Shown here piece after piece: positions 1-7,947 of a stretch of DNA of 64,000 nt; positions within the stretch are counted from its first letter, which is position 1, and every line of letters begins with the position of its first letter. The position numbers were made by a program, and so were the translations under genes. The stretch comes from an uncultured Chitinophagaceae bacterium (GTDB taxonomy: Bacteria; Bacteroidota; Bacteroidia; Chitinophagales; Chitinophagaceae). Under the pieces are notes generated by a model. That model had not been told where the DNA came from and searched no databases. It saw nothing but the letters and a program-made list of their open reading frames with translations. Where the stretch lies: contig CALGAP010000005.1 in assembly GCA_937958995.1 (NCBI GenBank), forward strand, positions 124,001 to 188,000, read 5' to 3'.

Positions 1-373
1 AGTTGATTCTTTGCAGCGTTTCTACCTGCACACCCGAAAAGCCCTGCGCCAGGGCCTGCATTTTGGTGATAAGCATAATCTTCGCGATCTCAGCGGGTAT
101 GGGTTCTCCTACTCCCACGCTATGACTTTGCAGAATCTTGTGCTGCAGCGTACGGGTATCTTCTTCCGATATGGGTGTGTTGGCCAGTATGCCAAAACCC
201 GTGTTGACGCCGTAAACGGTTTTGTTTTCTGCAACAATCTGCTGCACTTGTTGCTGGCTTGCCTGGATTTTCCCGAGGGCTTTCGTACTGAGCACGCCGC
301 GAGTCTTTCCCTGCGCCAGGTCTATCACGTCGGCTATATGAAGTGTATCAATGCCATAGTTAAATGAGCTCAT
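1..373 (-). CDS. hutH: Histidine ammonia-lyase, N-terminal part (runs off left edge)
   Basis: First 124 residues of a cytoplasmic aromatic amino acid lyase, most likely HutH, which deaminates L-histidine to urocanate in the first step of histidine breakdown. The frame begins MSSFNYGIDTLHIADVIDL and carries YGVNTGFG at residues 54-61, the N-terminal signature of the family; Tyr54 matches the conserved active-site tyrosine. The Ala-Ser-Gly that forms the MIO cofactor lies beyond the window. The ATG is on the minus strand at 373, divergent from the cysteine-rich gene. A phenylalanine or tyrosine lyase cannot be excluded from this part alone. An arginase-fold hydrolase that could act at the end of the same pathway lies about 30 kb away. 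Confidence 0.88.
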   Translation of the reverse strand, partial: MSSFNYGIDTLHIADVIDLAQGKTRGVLSTKALGKIQASQQQVQQIVAENKTVYGVNTGFGILANTPISEEDTRTLQHKILQSHSVGVGEPIPAEIAKIMLITKMQALAQGFSGVQVETLQRIN

Positions 374-429
374 AGCAAGTCGTTGAAAGGCGCAAAGTAA
401 AACATTTCATTCGCCGTTGATCAAATTCA

Positions 430-460
430 TTTGCATAAGCCGTATAAGTTTTTAATTTTG
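430..460 (+). promoter_or_regulatory. Bacteroidota-type promoter for the Cys-rich gene
   Basis: TTTG at 430-433, 19 bases, then TAATTTTG at 453-460. This matches the Bacteroidota sigma-A consensus (TTG, about 19-21 bases, TAnnTTTG). The ATG follows 7 bases after the -7 box, so the transcript would be leaderless or nearly so. Confidence 0.5.
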
Positions 461-467
461 ATGAGTT

Positions 468-881
468 ATGCGCTTTTTGCTGCTGATACCCGTTTTTGTG
501 CTTTTTCTTTCCAAAGTGCCATTCATACAGGTGATGCCGGTGGAAGTAAAGGTGGTATTGGCAGAAAAGCAGAAAGAGAAAAACTGCTGCAAAAAGAAGA
601 AACAAGCGGTATCGGAACCCCCATCGTGCCATAAGGCCGAGCATGCTACCTCCAAACCAATGGCCTGCCACCCAGGCACCATGCCGGTTGAAGGCAGTTG
701 CCAGCCTTCAGGCGCGAATTGCATATGTGTTTGCCTTTTCCAGTTTACCGCGCCAGAAAATGACTTCAAAGCCTTTCAGCTCGACCCGGCCAATCCCTTA
801 GCCGGTCGTACAGGATACTTAGAACAAGAGTGGAAAGATCCGCATATCGACTCGCCCGTCCAGCCTCCCGATTATTTATAA
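468..881 (+). CDS. Exported cysteine-rich protein of unknown function
   Basis: A 137-residue protein that I do not recognise. It starts with a hydrophobic signal-like segment (about residues 2-17), followed by eight cysteines between residues 40 and 90 in a Lys/His/Pro-rich stretch: CC, SCH, ACH, SCQ and a compact CICVC. The Cys-His pairs suggest a metal-binding or redox role in the envelope, but no known domain is evident. The C-terminal third is acidic and proline-containing and lacks cysteine. The ATG lies directly behind a good promoter match. The next gene, also a cysteine-rich exported protein, is 120 bases downstream on the same strand and may be cotranscribed; the spacer holds AT-rich near-repeats of TTGAATA. 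Confidence 0.6.
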   Translation: MRFLLLIPVFVLFLSKVPFIQVMPVEVKVVLAEKQKEKNCCKKKKQAVSEPPSCHKAEHATSKPMACHPGTMPVEGSCQPSGANCICVCLFQFTAPENDFKAFQLDPANPLAGRTGYLEQEWKDPHIDSPVQPPDYL

Positions 882-1001
882 ATTGAATATTGAATACTGA
901 ATATTGTATTTGTACGTTGAATTTAAAACCTGAATCATTCAACCTGTAGCCGCTTACCAGCGTCGCGACAGGTATCAATTAAATAAAAACTATTTTGTCA
1001 A

Positions 1002-1214
1002 ATGAAAAAGCTCGTGTTTTTGGCATTGGCGGCTATGCTGACCACTGCGTCCGTATCTCCTGCATTTGCGCATGACAAAGAAAAATGCAATAAGGAATGT
1101 TGCAAGAAAGGTGGAGAGAAATGCAAAGAAGAATGCAAATCCGGCAAATGCACGCATGAAGAATGCAAAAAGAATTGCGAAGAAAAGAAAAGCTGCTGCA
1201 AAAAGCAGTCATAA
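1002..1214 (+). CDS. Small exported metallothionein-like Cys/Lys/Glu-rich protein
   Basis: A 70-residue protein with a clear signal peptide (MKKLVFLALAAMLTTA, predicted cleavage after AFA near residue 23). The mature part of about 47 residues has ten cysteines set in Lys and Glu: CNKECC, EKCKEEC, GKC, EECKKNC and SCC. The repeated CxxxC and CC spacing and the absence of aromatic residues recall metallothioneins, so metal binding or sequestration in the periplasm is a reasonable inference, not a demonstrated role. No named family is recognised. A strong rho-independent terminator begins 30 bases after the stop, which shows that a transcription unit ends here. Confidence 0.65.
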   Translation: MKKLVFLALAAMLTTASVSPAFAHDKEKCNKECCKKGGEKCKEECKSGKCTHEECKKNCEEKKSCCKKQS

Positions 1215-1243
1215 TCTGCATCGCATTTCTTATGATACAAATA

Positions 1244-1277
1244 ATCGTCCCGCCCTTAAGGCGGGGCGATTTTTTTT
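1244..1277 (+). terminator. Rho-independent terminator
   Basis: An 11-bp stem (1244-1254 with 1260-1270, one G-T wobble, core CCCGCC/GGCGGG) with a CTTAA loop, followed by a run of T to 1277. It ends the cysteine-rich gene unit. Confidence 0.92.
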
Positions 1278-1336
1278 GGCGGACAAATGAAATTTGTTTG
1301 TAATTTTCGCAGCACTTCCTCCCTTATACTTAGCAT

Positions 1337-2539
1337 ATGAATAGAAATACTGGCGCAATGCTCTCCATCATGATGTTCCTGGAATATTTTATCTGGGGAT
1401 CATGGTATGTAACAATGGGCTCCTACATGCCGGAACACCTGCATTCAACCGGCGTGCAGATTGGTAATGCCTATGCAGCACTGGCCATCGCAACTATGAT
1501 ATCGCCGTTTTTTGTGGGATTGGTTGCCGACCGTTTTTTTGCTGCTCAAAAGATTATGGGTGTTTTGCACCTGGTAGGTGCGGCCCTGCTTTACCTTGCG
1601 CCTCAGATTTCAGACAACGACGCATTTTACTGGACCATACTCGCTTATTCGCTGGCGTACATGCCAACCATTGCTTTGTCGAATAATATTGCCTTTCACC
1701 AGATGTCTGACCCCGGTAAACAATTCCCCTGGATCAGGGTGTTTGGCACAGTTGGATGGATTGTAGCTGGTATAATGATTTCTGTTTTGGGTATGGAAAA
1801 ATCACCCAACACTTTCGTGCTTGCCGCCAGCGCCTCCGCCTTGTTAGGTTTGTACAGCTTCGTTTTACCCAACACACCTCCCTCGCAGAAAAACGCGCCG
1901 GCCTCGGCATCCAAAGCCCTGGGCGTGGAGGCCTTTGTATTGTTTAAGAGCAAACCATACCTGGTATTTTTCATTGCAGCTATATTGGTGTGTATACCGT
2001 TGTCATTCTACTACGAAAAGGCTAATCTCTTTTTAAATGAACTGGGTATGACCAAAGTTGCCGGTAAGATGACGATGGGCCAGGTTTCTGAAGCAGTTTT
2101 CATCCTGGCAATTCCTTTCCTCTTTAAGCGCATAGGCGTAAAGAATATGTTGCTGCTTGGTATGACCGCCTGGATACTTCGTTACCTGTGTTTTGCCTTT
2201 GGCGATATTGGTTCAAATGCCTGGATGTTGTATGCAGGAATTTTATTGCATGGTATCTGTTACGATTTCTTCTTCGTAACCGGTTACATGTATACCGAAA
2301 TGAAAGCGGGAGAAAGAATCAAAAATGCAGCGCAGGGTTTGTTCACTTTTGCTACCTATGGTCTTGGTATGGTGATAGGTACCAAGATTGCGGGTTATGT
2401 TTCGGATGATAACGTGATCAGCCCGGGCAACCATAACTGGGAAAATATCTGGTTATTCCCGACCTATATCGCCGTGGGCGTACTGATCTATTTCTTACTT
2501 TTCTTCCGCGAAAAACGCGAGATCGAAAGTGCCAGATAA
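1337..2539 (+). CDS. Nucleoside:H+ symporter-type MFS transporter
   Basis: A 400-residue, 12-TM major facilitator related to the NupG/XapB nucleoside:proton symporters, placed in the inner membrane. Family-like features are the N-terminal MMFLEYFIWGSWYVTMG, the short loop ADRFFAAQKIMG after the second helix, and PWIRVFGTVGWI in the middle. Bacteroidota carry many members of this family next to Gfo/Idh/MocA oxidoreductases, as here, where the next gene starts 26 bases downstream. The real substrate may therefore be a sugar or sugar derivative rather than a nucleoside. The start is the first ATG after the terminator. Confidence 0.85.
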   Translation: MNRNTGAMLSIMMFLEYFIWGSWYVTMGSYMPEHLHSTGVQIGNAYAALAIATMISPFFVGLVADRFFAAQKIMGVLHLVGAALLYLAPQISDNDAFYWTILAYSLAYMPTIALSNNIAFHQMSDPGKQFPWIRVFGTVGWIVAGIMISVLGMEKSPNTFVLAASASALLGLYSFVLPNTPPSQKNAPASASKALGVEAFVLFKSKPYLVFFIAAILVCIPLSFYYEKANLFLNELGMTKVAGKMTMGQVSEAVFILAIPFLFKRIGVKNMLLLGMTAWILRYLCFAFGDIGSNAWMLYAGILLHGICYDFFFVTGYMYTEMKAGERIKNAAQGLFTFATYGLGMVIGTKIAGYVSDDNVISPGNHNWENIWLFPTYIAVGVLIYFLLFFREKREIESAR

Positions 2540-2565
2540 TACTCAAAACTTCAAACATATAGCTT

Positions 2566-3759
2566 ATGCAACGCATTGCCATGCTGGGTTCCGGCTTCAT
2601 TGGCCGCTTTTATGCAGATTCTTTGCAGGGTTACAGAAGCAAGGACAAGATTGTCAGTATTTATTCGCGCAGGGAAGAAAGCGCTAAGAAATTTGCTCAG
2701 GATTATAATGTGCCGCATTATACCACTAATATGGAAGAAGCCATTGCTAATCCCGATGTGACGGTGGTTTGTATTTCATTACCAAACAACCTGCACGAAG
2801 AAGCCGTGATGCTTTGCTGCAGGCATAAAAAAGCAGTGATGACCACTAAGCCACTGGGAAGAAATGCTGCTGAAGCAAAACGAATGCTGGAAGCCGTGGA
2901 AAAAGCCGGCATATTCAACGGGTACCTCGAAGATCTTGTATATACTCCAAAATTTTTGAAAGCTCATGAATCGGTGAAGAATGGAGCGCTGGGGCGCATA
3001 CTCTGGGCAAAAAGCCGCGAGACGCATCCCGGTCCCCACAGCGACTGGTTCTGGGACCTGGAGCAAGCCGGTGGTGGTTGTATACTCGATCTCGGCTGTC
3101 ACTGCGTGGAAATTGCACGATCATATATCGGCAAAGACATCAAACCGGTGGAAGTAATGTGCTGGGCAGATACCCAGGTGAAACCCATCGATGCCGAAGA
3201 TCATGCGATCGGTTTGGTGCGATACGAAAATGGCGCTATCGGGCAGTTTGAAGTTAGCTGGACTTTCCGCGGCGGCCTCGACCTGCGCGATGAAGTGATG
3301 GGTACCGAAGGCACTATCTGGATAAACAGCTTCCTGCGCACCGGTTTTGAAATGTTCACTACCGGTAAAGGCGCCGATTATGTAGCGGAGAAAGCGGAAA
3401 GCAATACCGGCTGGCTGTTTCCCGTGGGCGATGAACTGAATGAATTAGGTTACAACCACATGTTCATGGATATGTTCAACGCCCTGGAAAGCGGCAAAGC
3501 CCCTAAAGAGACTTTCTACGATGGATATGTGGTAAATGCCATTCTTGATGCAGCTTATCGTTCTGCCAAAAGCAAGCAATGGGAACCTGTTCAACTTGAT
3601 ATCTGGCGCGGCAAGACGGGCGTTACCAAGGATAGCCACCTCACCGAGTACGATGCTGAGCATTACCTGGTAAAAGAAGAAGTAACGCACTATGGCGCGA
3701 AGAAGGTGATTCTGAAAAATAAGAAAAGCGGAAAGATTAGTGAGAAAGTACTGGAATAG
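2566..3759 (+). CDS. Gfo/Idh/MocA family oxidoreductase
   Basis: A 397-residue NAD(P)-dependent oxidoreductase, cytoplasmic (no signal peptide). The N-terminal Rossmann fold starts directly with IAMLGSGFIGRFYADSL (a GxGxxG-type loop). The lysine of the TTKPLGRN segment (about residues 93-100) corresponds to the EKP catalytic lysine of the family, and the C-terminal alpha/beta domain has GGGCILDLGCH, where the conserved substrate-binding Asp and His lie. It probably oxidises or epimerises a sugar or cyclitol taken up by the adjacent MFS transporter, with which it appears to form an operon. The substrate is unknown. Confidence 0.9.
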   Translation: MQRIAMLGSGFIGRFYADSLQGYRSKDKIVSIYSRREESAKKFAQDYNVPHYTTNMEEAIANPDVTVVCISLPNNLHEEAVMLCCRHKKAVMTTKPLGRNAAEAKRMLEAVEKAGIFNGYLEDLVYTPKFLKAHESVKNGALGRILWAKSRETHPGPHSDWFWDLEQAGGGCILDLGCHCVEIARSYIGKDIKPVEVMCWADTQVKPIDAEDHAIGLVRYENGAIGQFEVSWTFRGGLDLRDEVMGTEGTIWINSFLRTGFEMFTTGKGADYVAEKAESNTGWLFPVGDELNELGYNHMFMDMFNALESGKAPKETFYDGYVVNAILDAAYRSAKSKQWEPVQLDIWRGKTGVTKDSHLTEYDAEHYLVKEEVTHYGAKKVILKNKKSGKISEKVLE

Positions 3760-3771
3760 TTGAGGAAAGAT

Positions 3772-3860
3772 CAACAAGCAATAAGTCAGGGATTCATTTT
3801 CAAATCTGTTTGCAGGCTGCGAATGAATTTGAAAATGAATCCCTATTTTATTGCTTGTTG
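3772..3860. repeat. Long inverted repeat between convergent genes
   Basis: Two 34-base arms (3772-3805 and 3827-3860) are exact inverted copies except for three positions around the fourteenth to sixteenth base; the inner 18 and outer 13 pairs are perfect. The loop is 21 bases. The right arm is followed by TTTGATTTTT, so the structure can terminate plus-strand transcription of the oxidoreductase gene. Its length is well beyond a normal terminator stem. No transposase or target duplication is visible. Confidence 0.85.
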
Positions 3861-3874
3861 TTTGATTTTTCCAA

Positions 3875-4426
3875 TCATTTGTTTCCCGCTGGCGGCGCTG
3901 CCGCAGCAGTGGGCGGCTCAATTTTTAATCCTAGTTTTTTCGCCACCAGTGGCAGTAGATCATCTCCGGGCGGAAAGGCAATGAGCGCTTCTTTGCTGAG
4001 CACGTATGCATAACCGTTTTCTTTGGCAACTGTTTGTGTAGTAGATATTGCTTTTTGCTGAATAGGAATCAGCAGTTCAGTTTCTTTTTGTTGCAACCGC
4101 TCGCCGGCTTCCTGCTGGAAGGTGATCAATTTGCGCGCGAGTTCCACCAGTTCCTGGCGTTTCACCTCCCGAACGGCCGGGCTCCATTTTGCAGAGTCAG
4201 CTTTATAGGTGCTGTCTTTGGTATCGTACTCTTTGCGATAGTCTGCCAGTTGATCACTGAGCGCCTTGTTATAGTCAGCCAGATCAGCCTCTGCTTTTTT
4301 GTATTCGGGCATGGCAGGGATTAATTCCTGCAAGCTAATGTAACCGATCTTGTTCTGGGCTTGTGTACTACTGCCAAAAAGCGACAAAATCAGGCAACAC
4401 AAAACAAAAGGAAGTAATCTTTTCAT
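3875..4426 (-). CDS. OmpH/Skp-family periplasmic chaperone
   Basis: A 183-residue exported protein. It has a signal peptide (MKRLLPFVLCCLILSLFG, cleavage near AQA/Q), then IGYISLQELIPAMPEYKKAE, the typical start of the OmpH/Skp fold, and a long charged helical region (about residues 45-130) that would form the tentacle-like coiled coil, followed by the short conserved strand region and an Ala/Pro-rich tail. Skp proteins hold unfolded outer-membrane proteins in the periplasm. In Bacteroidota such genes are often next to bamA; here the neighbours are unrelated, so this is a stand-alone paralogue. It is convergent with the oxidoreductase gene. Confidence 0.88.
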   Translation of the reverse strand: MKRLLPFVLCCLILSLFGSSTQAQNKIGYISLQELIPAMPEYKKAEADLADYNKALSDQLADYRKEYDTKDSTYKADSAKWSPAVREVKRQELVELARKLITFQQEAGERLQQKETELLIPIQQKAISTTQTVAKENGYAYVLSKEALIAFPPGDDLLPLVAKKLGLKIEPPTAAAAPPAGNK

Positions 4427-4513
4427 GTTTAGGTGGTTTATTTCTAAGTCAAAAAAAAGTTTACATCCGCTGCTTAGTGACGGGTGCGATCATCGATTTC
4501 AGGCTTTCTGAAG

Positions 4514-6247
4514 TTATTTTAAATCCATATCTGAAATGATTCCCTGGATGCGTTTGTCAAGCGCCGCATGCACTTCGATATTATCAAAATCAGCCGCGCT
4601 CTTCAATGTAGTATTAACGCTGAAGTAGAATTTTATCTTGGGTTCGGTGCCGCTGGGACGAGCCGAAATCTTGCTGCCATCTTCCAGGATAAACTGCAGC
4701 ACATTCGACTTGGGGAGTTTTATTTCCCATTCTTCACCGGTAATCAGATTTTTGCCCAGGCGCAGATCATAATCGAGCAATTGCACCACCGGCGAGCCGT
4801 TGATGGTCTTTGGCGGATTATTGCGATATCTTTCCATCATCTCCGCAATTTCTTTCTGTCCATTCATACCTTTCTTGGTAATACTGATCAGGTGCTCTTT
4901 ATAGTAGCCGTATTTTACATACAGGTCGATCAGTTTTTCATACAATGTTCTTCCTTTGCTTTTCTCATAGGCTGCCATTTCGCAAAGAATAGCTACGGCC
5001 GACACCGCGTCTTTATCGCGCAGCTTTGAGCCTACCATCAAACCATAACTTTCCTCACCACCGATCACGTAATTTTCTGTTGCTTCTTTTTCTTTGATCA
5101 GTTCGGCGATCCATTTGAAACCGGTGAGCACGTTATAGCATTTCACGCCATAATCAGCCGCCATACGATCGATCATGTCGGTGGTAACGATCGTCTTCAC
5201 CACCATATCGTTCTGCTGCGCAATGCCCTTCGTCTTGCGTGCTTCCATAATGTAGTTGAAAGCGAGCACGGCTGTCTGGTTGCCATTCATCAGCACCCAG
5301 TTACCCTGCTTATCTTTTATACCAATACCCACGCGGTCGGCATCGGGATCGGTGCCGAGCAAAATATCGGCGTCCAGTTCTTTTGCTTTTTTTAAACCAA
5401 TGCTCATCGCCTCGCTCTCTTCAGGATTGGGATATACCACGGTGGGGAAATTGCCATCGGGCTTTGATTGTTCTTCCACAATGTGGACGTTGGTAAAACC
5501 ATAACGACTCAGCACCTGCGGCACCAGCATGATGCCCGTGCCGTGAATGGGTGTGTAAACAATTTTCAGATCATGCTGCTCTTTGATGACCTCTGGGTAA
5601 ACGCTCAGGCTTTTTACCATTTCGATATAGGCCTCATCTACTTCCTTGCCGATGATGGTAATATTTTCTTCACCGCCTGACCATTTCACATCATCAACAG
5701 AAGCGATTTTTTCCACCTCCTTGATCACATTCTTATCGTGCGGGGGCACCAGTTGTCCGCCGTCGCTCCAATATGCTTTGTAACCGTTATACTCTTTGGG
5801 ATTATGCGAAGCGGTGAGCACTACCCCGCCCTGGCATCCCAGGTGACGAATGGTAAAGCTCAGTTCGGGAGTTGGACGCAAAGCTTCGAAGAGAAAAACC
5901 TTTATACCATTTGCGGCCAGCACATTCGCGGTAATCTCGGCAAACTGGCGGCTGTTGTTGCGGCTGTCGTGCGCAATGGCTACGCGGATGGTGCCGCCGG
6001 GATATGTTTGTTTCAGGTAATTGGCATATCCCTGTGTGGCCATACCCACGGTATATTTATTCATGCGGTTGGTACCAACGCCCATGATGCCCCTGAGACC
6101 GCCGGTTCCAAATTCGAGATTGCGGTAAAATGCGTCGGCCAGCTCAGCCGTGTTTTCTTTTTCAAGCCGGATTACTTCCTGTATGGTTTGTTCATCGAAT
6201 GACTTGCTTTTCCATGCTTGTGCTCTTTCCTTTATAGCTGCGTCCAT
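4514..6247 (-). CDS. Phosphoglucomutase/phosphomannomutase family protein
   Basis: A 577-residue alpha-D-phosphohexomutase that interconverts hexose 1- and 6-phosphates in the cytoplasm. The phosphoserine loop is TASHNP (Ser147), the metal-binding loop is GTDPDADRVG, the sugar-binding loop is GGEESYG, and the phosphate-binding loop near the C-terminus is RPSGTEPKIK. The length and N-terminal helix match the long PGM2-like class of Firmicutes and Bacteroidota, so the substrate may be glucose-, ribose- or mannose-phosphate. It would feed glycogen metabolism, for which a GT5 synthase and glgB also occur in this window. It stands 87 bases upstream of the OmpH-like gene on the same strand. Confidence 0.93.
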   Translation of the reverse strand: MDAAIKERAQAWKSKSFDEQTIQEVIRLEKENTAELADAFYRNLEFGTGGLRGIMGVGTNRMNKYTVGMATQGYANYLKQTYPGGTIRVAIAHDSRNNSRQFAEITANVLAANGIKVFLFEALRPTPELSFTIRHLGCQGGVVLTASHNPKEYNGYKAYWSDGGQLVPPHDKNVIKEVEKIASVDDVKWSGGEENITIIGKEVDEAYIEMVKSLSVYPEVIKEQHDLKIVYTPIHGTGIMLVPQVLSRYGFTNVHIVEEQSKPDGNFPTVVYPNPEESEAMSIGLKKAKELDADILLGTDPDADRVGIGIKDKQGNWVLMNGNQTAVLAFNYIMEARKTKGIAQQNDMVVKTIVTTDMIDRMAADYGVKCYNVLTGFKWIAELIKEKEATENYVIGGEESYGLMVGSKLRDKDAVSAVAILCEMAAYEKSKGRTLYEKLIDLYVKYGYYKEHLISITKKGMNGQKEIAEMMERYRNNPPKTINGSPVVQLLDYDLRLGKNLITGEEWEIKLPKSNVLQFILEDGSKISARPSGTEPKIKFYFSVNTTLKSAADFDNIEVHAALDKRIQGIISDMDLK

Positions 6248-6313
6248 AAATCAAAAGTTTTAGAATTAGAAGTTTGAAGTTATATAATTTTATCATTTAC
6301 CAATTCGTTAGCT

Positions 6314-7411
6314 GTGCCGATGCCCCGCAGAAATAGTATATGGTGCTTACTCATCGCAGGATTCTTACTCTCTTGCAATTTTGCTGCGGGGCAAGAAGTG
6401 TTGGGTGACGGGTTTCGCGAGTCGGGTTATGGACCAGGACTTCCCATTCAACCAGACACCCTACACGCTACAAGCGTCATGCAGCACCCTTTTCCCCAGG
6501 TCATTAATAAACTCAAACCCGACACTCCAAACCCGGAACGCGAAACCGCGACCGACACCGTCCGCCGCAACCGGAATCGCCTCTGGCTCGTGGCCGGCGC
6601 ACACGCTGCCTTTTGGGCGGGCTCTTATATAGCGCTCGACAAAGCCTGGTATGCCGATTACCCGCGCTCCGGCTTCCATTTTTTTGATGATAACGGCGAA
6701 TGGAACCAGATGGACAAAATGGGGCATTTGTGGACCACCTACCAGGTAAGTCGTGTTTCAGCCGCCACCTGGCATTGGGCCGGACTGAGCAGGGAAAAAA
6801 GCGCCTGGCTTGGCGGTATCAGTGGTATAGCCTACCAGACCATCATAGAATTGCAGGACGGATTCAGCAGCCAATGGGGCTTCAGCCTGACGGATATGCT
6901 CGCCAATGTGGCCGGGGCCTCGCTGTTTGTAGGACAGGAACTGGGTTGGAACGAGCAACGCATTTCTCTTAAATTAAGCTACTGGCCCTACGATTATGAT
7001 GGACCCGAGCTCCGCGCCCGCCGCGACCAGCTCTTTGGCAGCACCACCGCAGAAAGATTGCTGAAGGAATATAATGCCCAGACCATCTGGCTCAGCGCCA
7101 ACCTCCACGCCTTCATGCCCAATTCGTGTGTCCCCAAATGGTTGAATATTGCTGTAGGCTATGGCAGCGATGGCTTGCTGGGCGGCAGGGAAAACAAGTG
7201 GACTACCGAAGAAGGCATCGAAATCGACCGTCGCGATATTCCGCGTACTCGTCAATTCCTGCTTTCACCCGATATTGACCTCACCCGCATACCTACTCGC
7301 AGCAAATTTTTGCGCACCGTTTTTTCCCTTCTCAATTGCATCAAAATTCCGGCACCCGCACTGGAGCTGAATTCAAAGGGAAAACTCAAAACGCACGTCA
7401 TTTTCTTCTAA
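6314..7411 (+). CDS. DUF2279 envelope protein
   Basis: A 365-residue protein with a signal segment and possible lipobox (FLLSC, Cys21). The recognisable part (about residues 95-220) is DUF2279, a YfiM-like family of predicted periplasmic lipoproteins: KMGHLWTTYQVSR, GGISGIAYQTIIELQDGFS and GFSLTDMLANVAGASLFVGQ. This pattern of short hydrophobic helices with conserved His, Glu and Asp suggests a membrane-associated fold. The enzymatic role of the family is unknown to me. A Thr/Arg-rich linker (residues 50-90) precedes the domain. The gene is divergent from the phosphohexomutase gene (66 bases apart). Confidence 0.8.
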   Translation: MPMPRRNSIWCLLIAGFLLSCNFAAGQEVLGDGFRESGYGPGLPIQPDTLHATSVMQHPFPQVINKLKPDTPNPERETATDTVRRNRNRLWLVAGAHAAFWAGSYIALDKAWYADYPRSGFHFFDDNGEWNQMDKMGHLWTTYQVSRVSAATWHWAGLSREKSAWLGGISGIAYQTIIELQDGFSSQWGFSLTDMLANVAGASLFVGQELGWNEQRISLKLSYWPYDYDGPELRARRDQLFGSTTAERLLKEYNAQTIWLSANLHAFMPNSCVPKWLNIAVGYGSDGLLGGRENKWTTEEGIEIDRRDIPRTRQFLLSPDIDLTRIPTRSKFLRTVFSLLNCIKIPAPALELNSKGKLKTHVIFF

Positions 7412-7452
7412 TCACATAATGTGAGAAAGGCCAACCCCAGGGCTGACCCACC

Positions 7453-7605
7453 CTAATTGGTTTTTACTATACCGCCAATGAGTCCGCCTAAACCAATGCG
7501 GATGCCCACCGTACCCTTGTTTCCGTTGAGATATGAAAGACTATTTTGAGAACATTTAACAGCTATTCGTTCAGGTCGTTTAAGAGGTCCATGTGGTGTT
7601 ATCAT
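7453..7605 (-). CDS. Possible 50-residue small protein, translationally coupled
   Basis: A short frame starting at an ATG that overlaps the stop codon of the upstream 112-residue gene in an ATGA arrangement, which favours coupled translation. The product starts MITPHGPLKRPERIAV and ends in a glycine-zipper-like stretch, GIRIGLGGLIGGIVKTN. No family is recognised. It could instead be the relic of a longer outer-membrane or glycine-zipper protein, or a chance frame. It is the only candidate gene between the two flanking coding regions. Confidence 0.35.
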   Translation of the reverse strand: MITPHGPLKRPERIAVKCSQNSLSYLNGNKGTVGIRIGLGGLIGGIVKTN

Positions 7606-7940
7606 TTTCTGAGGTAGCTGCCTGTAAGCGCACCAAAACCAGCCACCAGTGCGCCAATAAAAGCGGTAACTAATATTAGCAAAAAAGTTGAACCCCCCAA
7701 CGGTATAAGCCTGGCAATTTTTTGTGAGAGTATGTTTTGATTTTGCACATCAATCCACCAGGCGATGATAGCCCACAAAAGAAAAACGCCCAGGAATCCG
7801 GCCAGCCACGATTTGCCGGGAGTCTGCCGGATAAGCGCCGCTACTACAAATGCAGCAATGGCAACGCTCCACCAGCTCATGTAAAAGCCAAGTGCAAAAC
7901 TTACAAGTGCGGTCAGTATAAGCGAGATGAAGAATTTCAT
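7602..7940 (-). CDS. Small membrane protein, four predicted TM segments
   Basis: A 112-residue hydrophobic protein without a recognised family. Four membrane segments are likely: about residues 3-20, 24-38, 45-63 and 82-107, with the short charged loop RQTPGKSW between the second and third. The arrangement resembles small integral membrane proteins that accompany enzymes in operons. It begins 7 bases after the stop of the penicillin-acylase-like gene, on the same strand, so the two are probably cotranscribed. It may anchor or support that protein, but nothing in the sequence shows this. Confidence 0.7.
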   Translation of the reverse strand: MKFFISLILTALVSFALGFYMSWWSVAIAAFVVAALIRQTPGKSWLAGFLGVFLLWAIIAWWIDVQNQNILSQKIARLIPLGGSTFLLILVTAFIGALVAGFGALTGSYLRK

Positions 7941-7947
7941 GGTGGTT

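Noticed and set aside
3772..3860. Inverted repeat considered as an insertion sequence
   Set aside because: No transposase frame, no target-site duplication, and the arms enclose only 21 bases.
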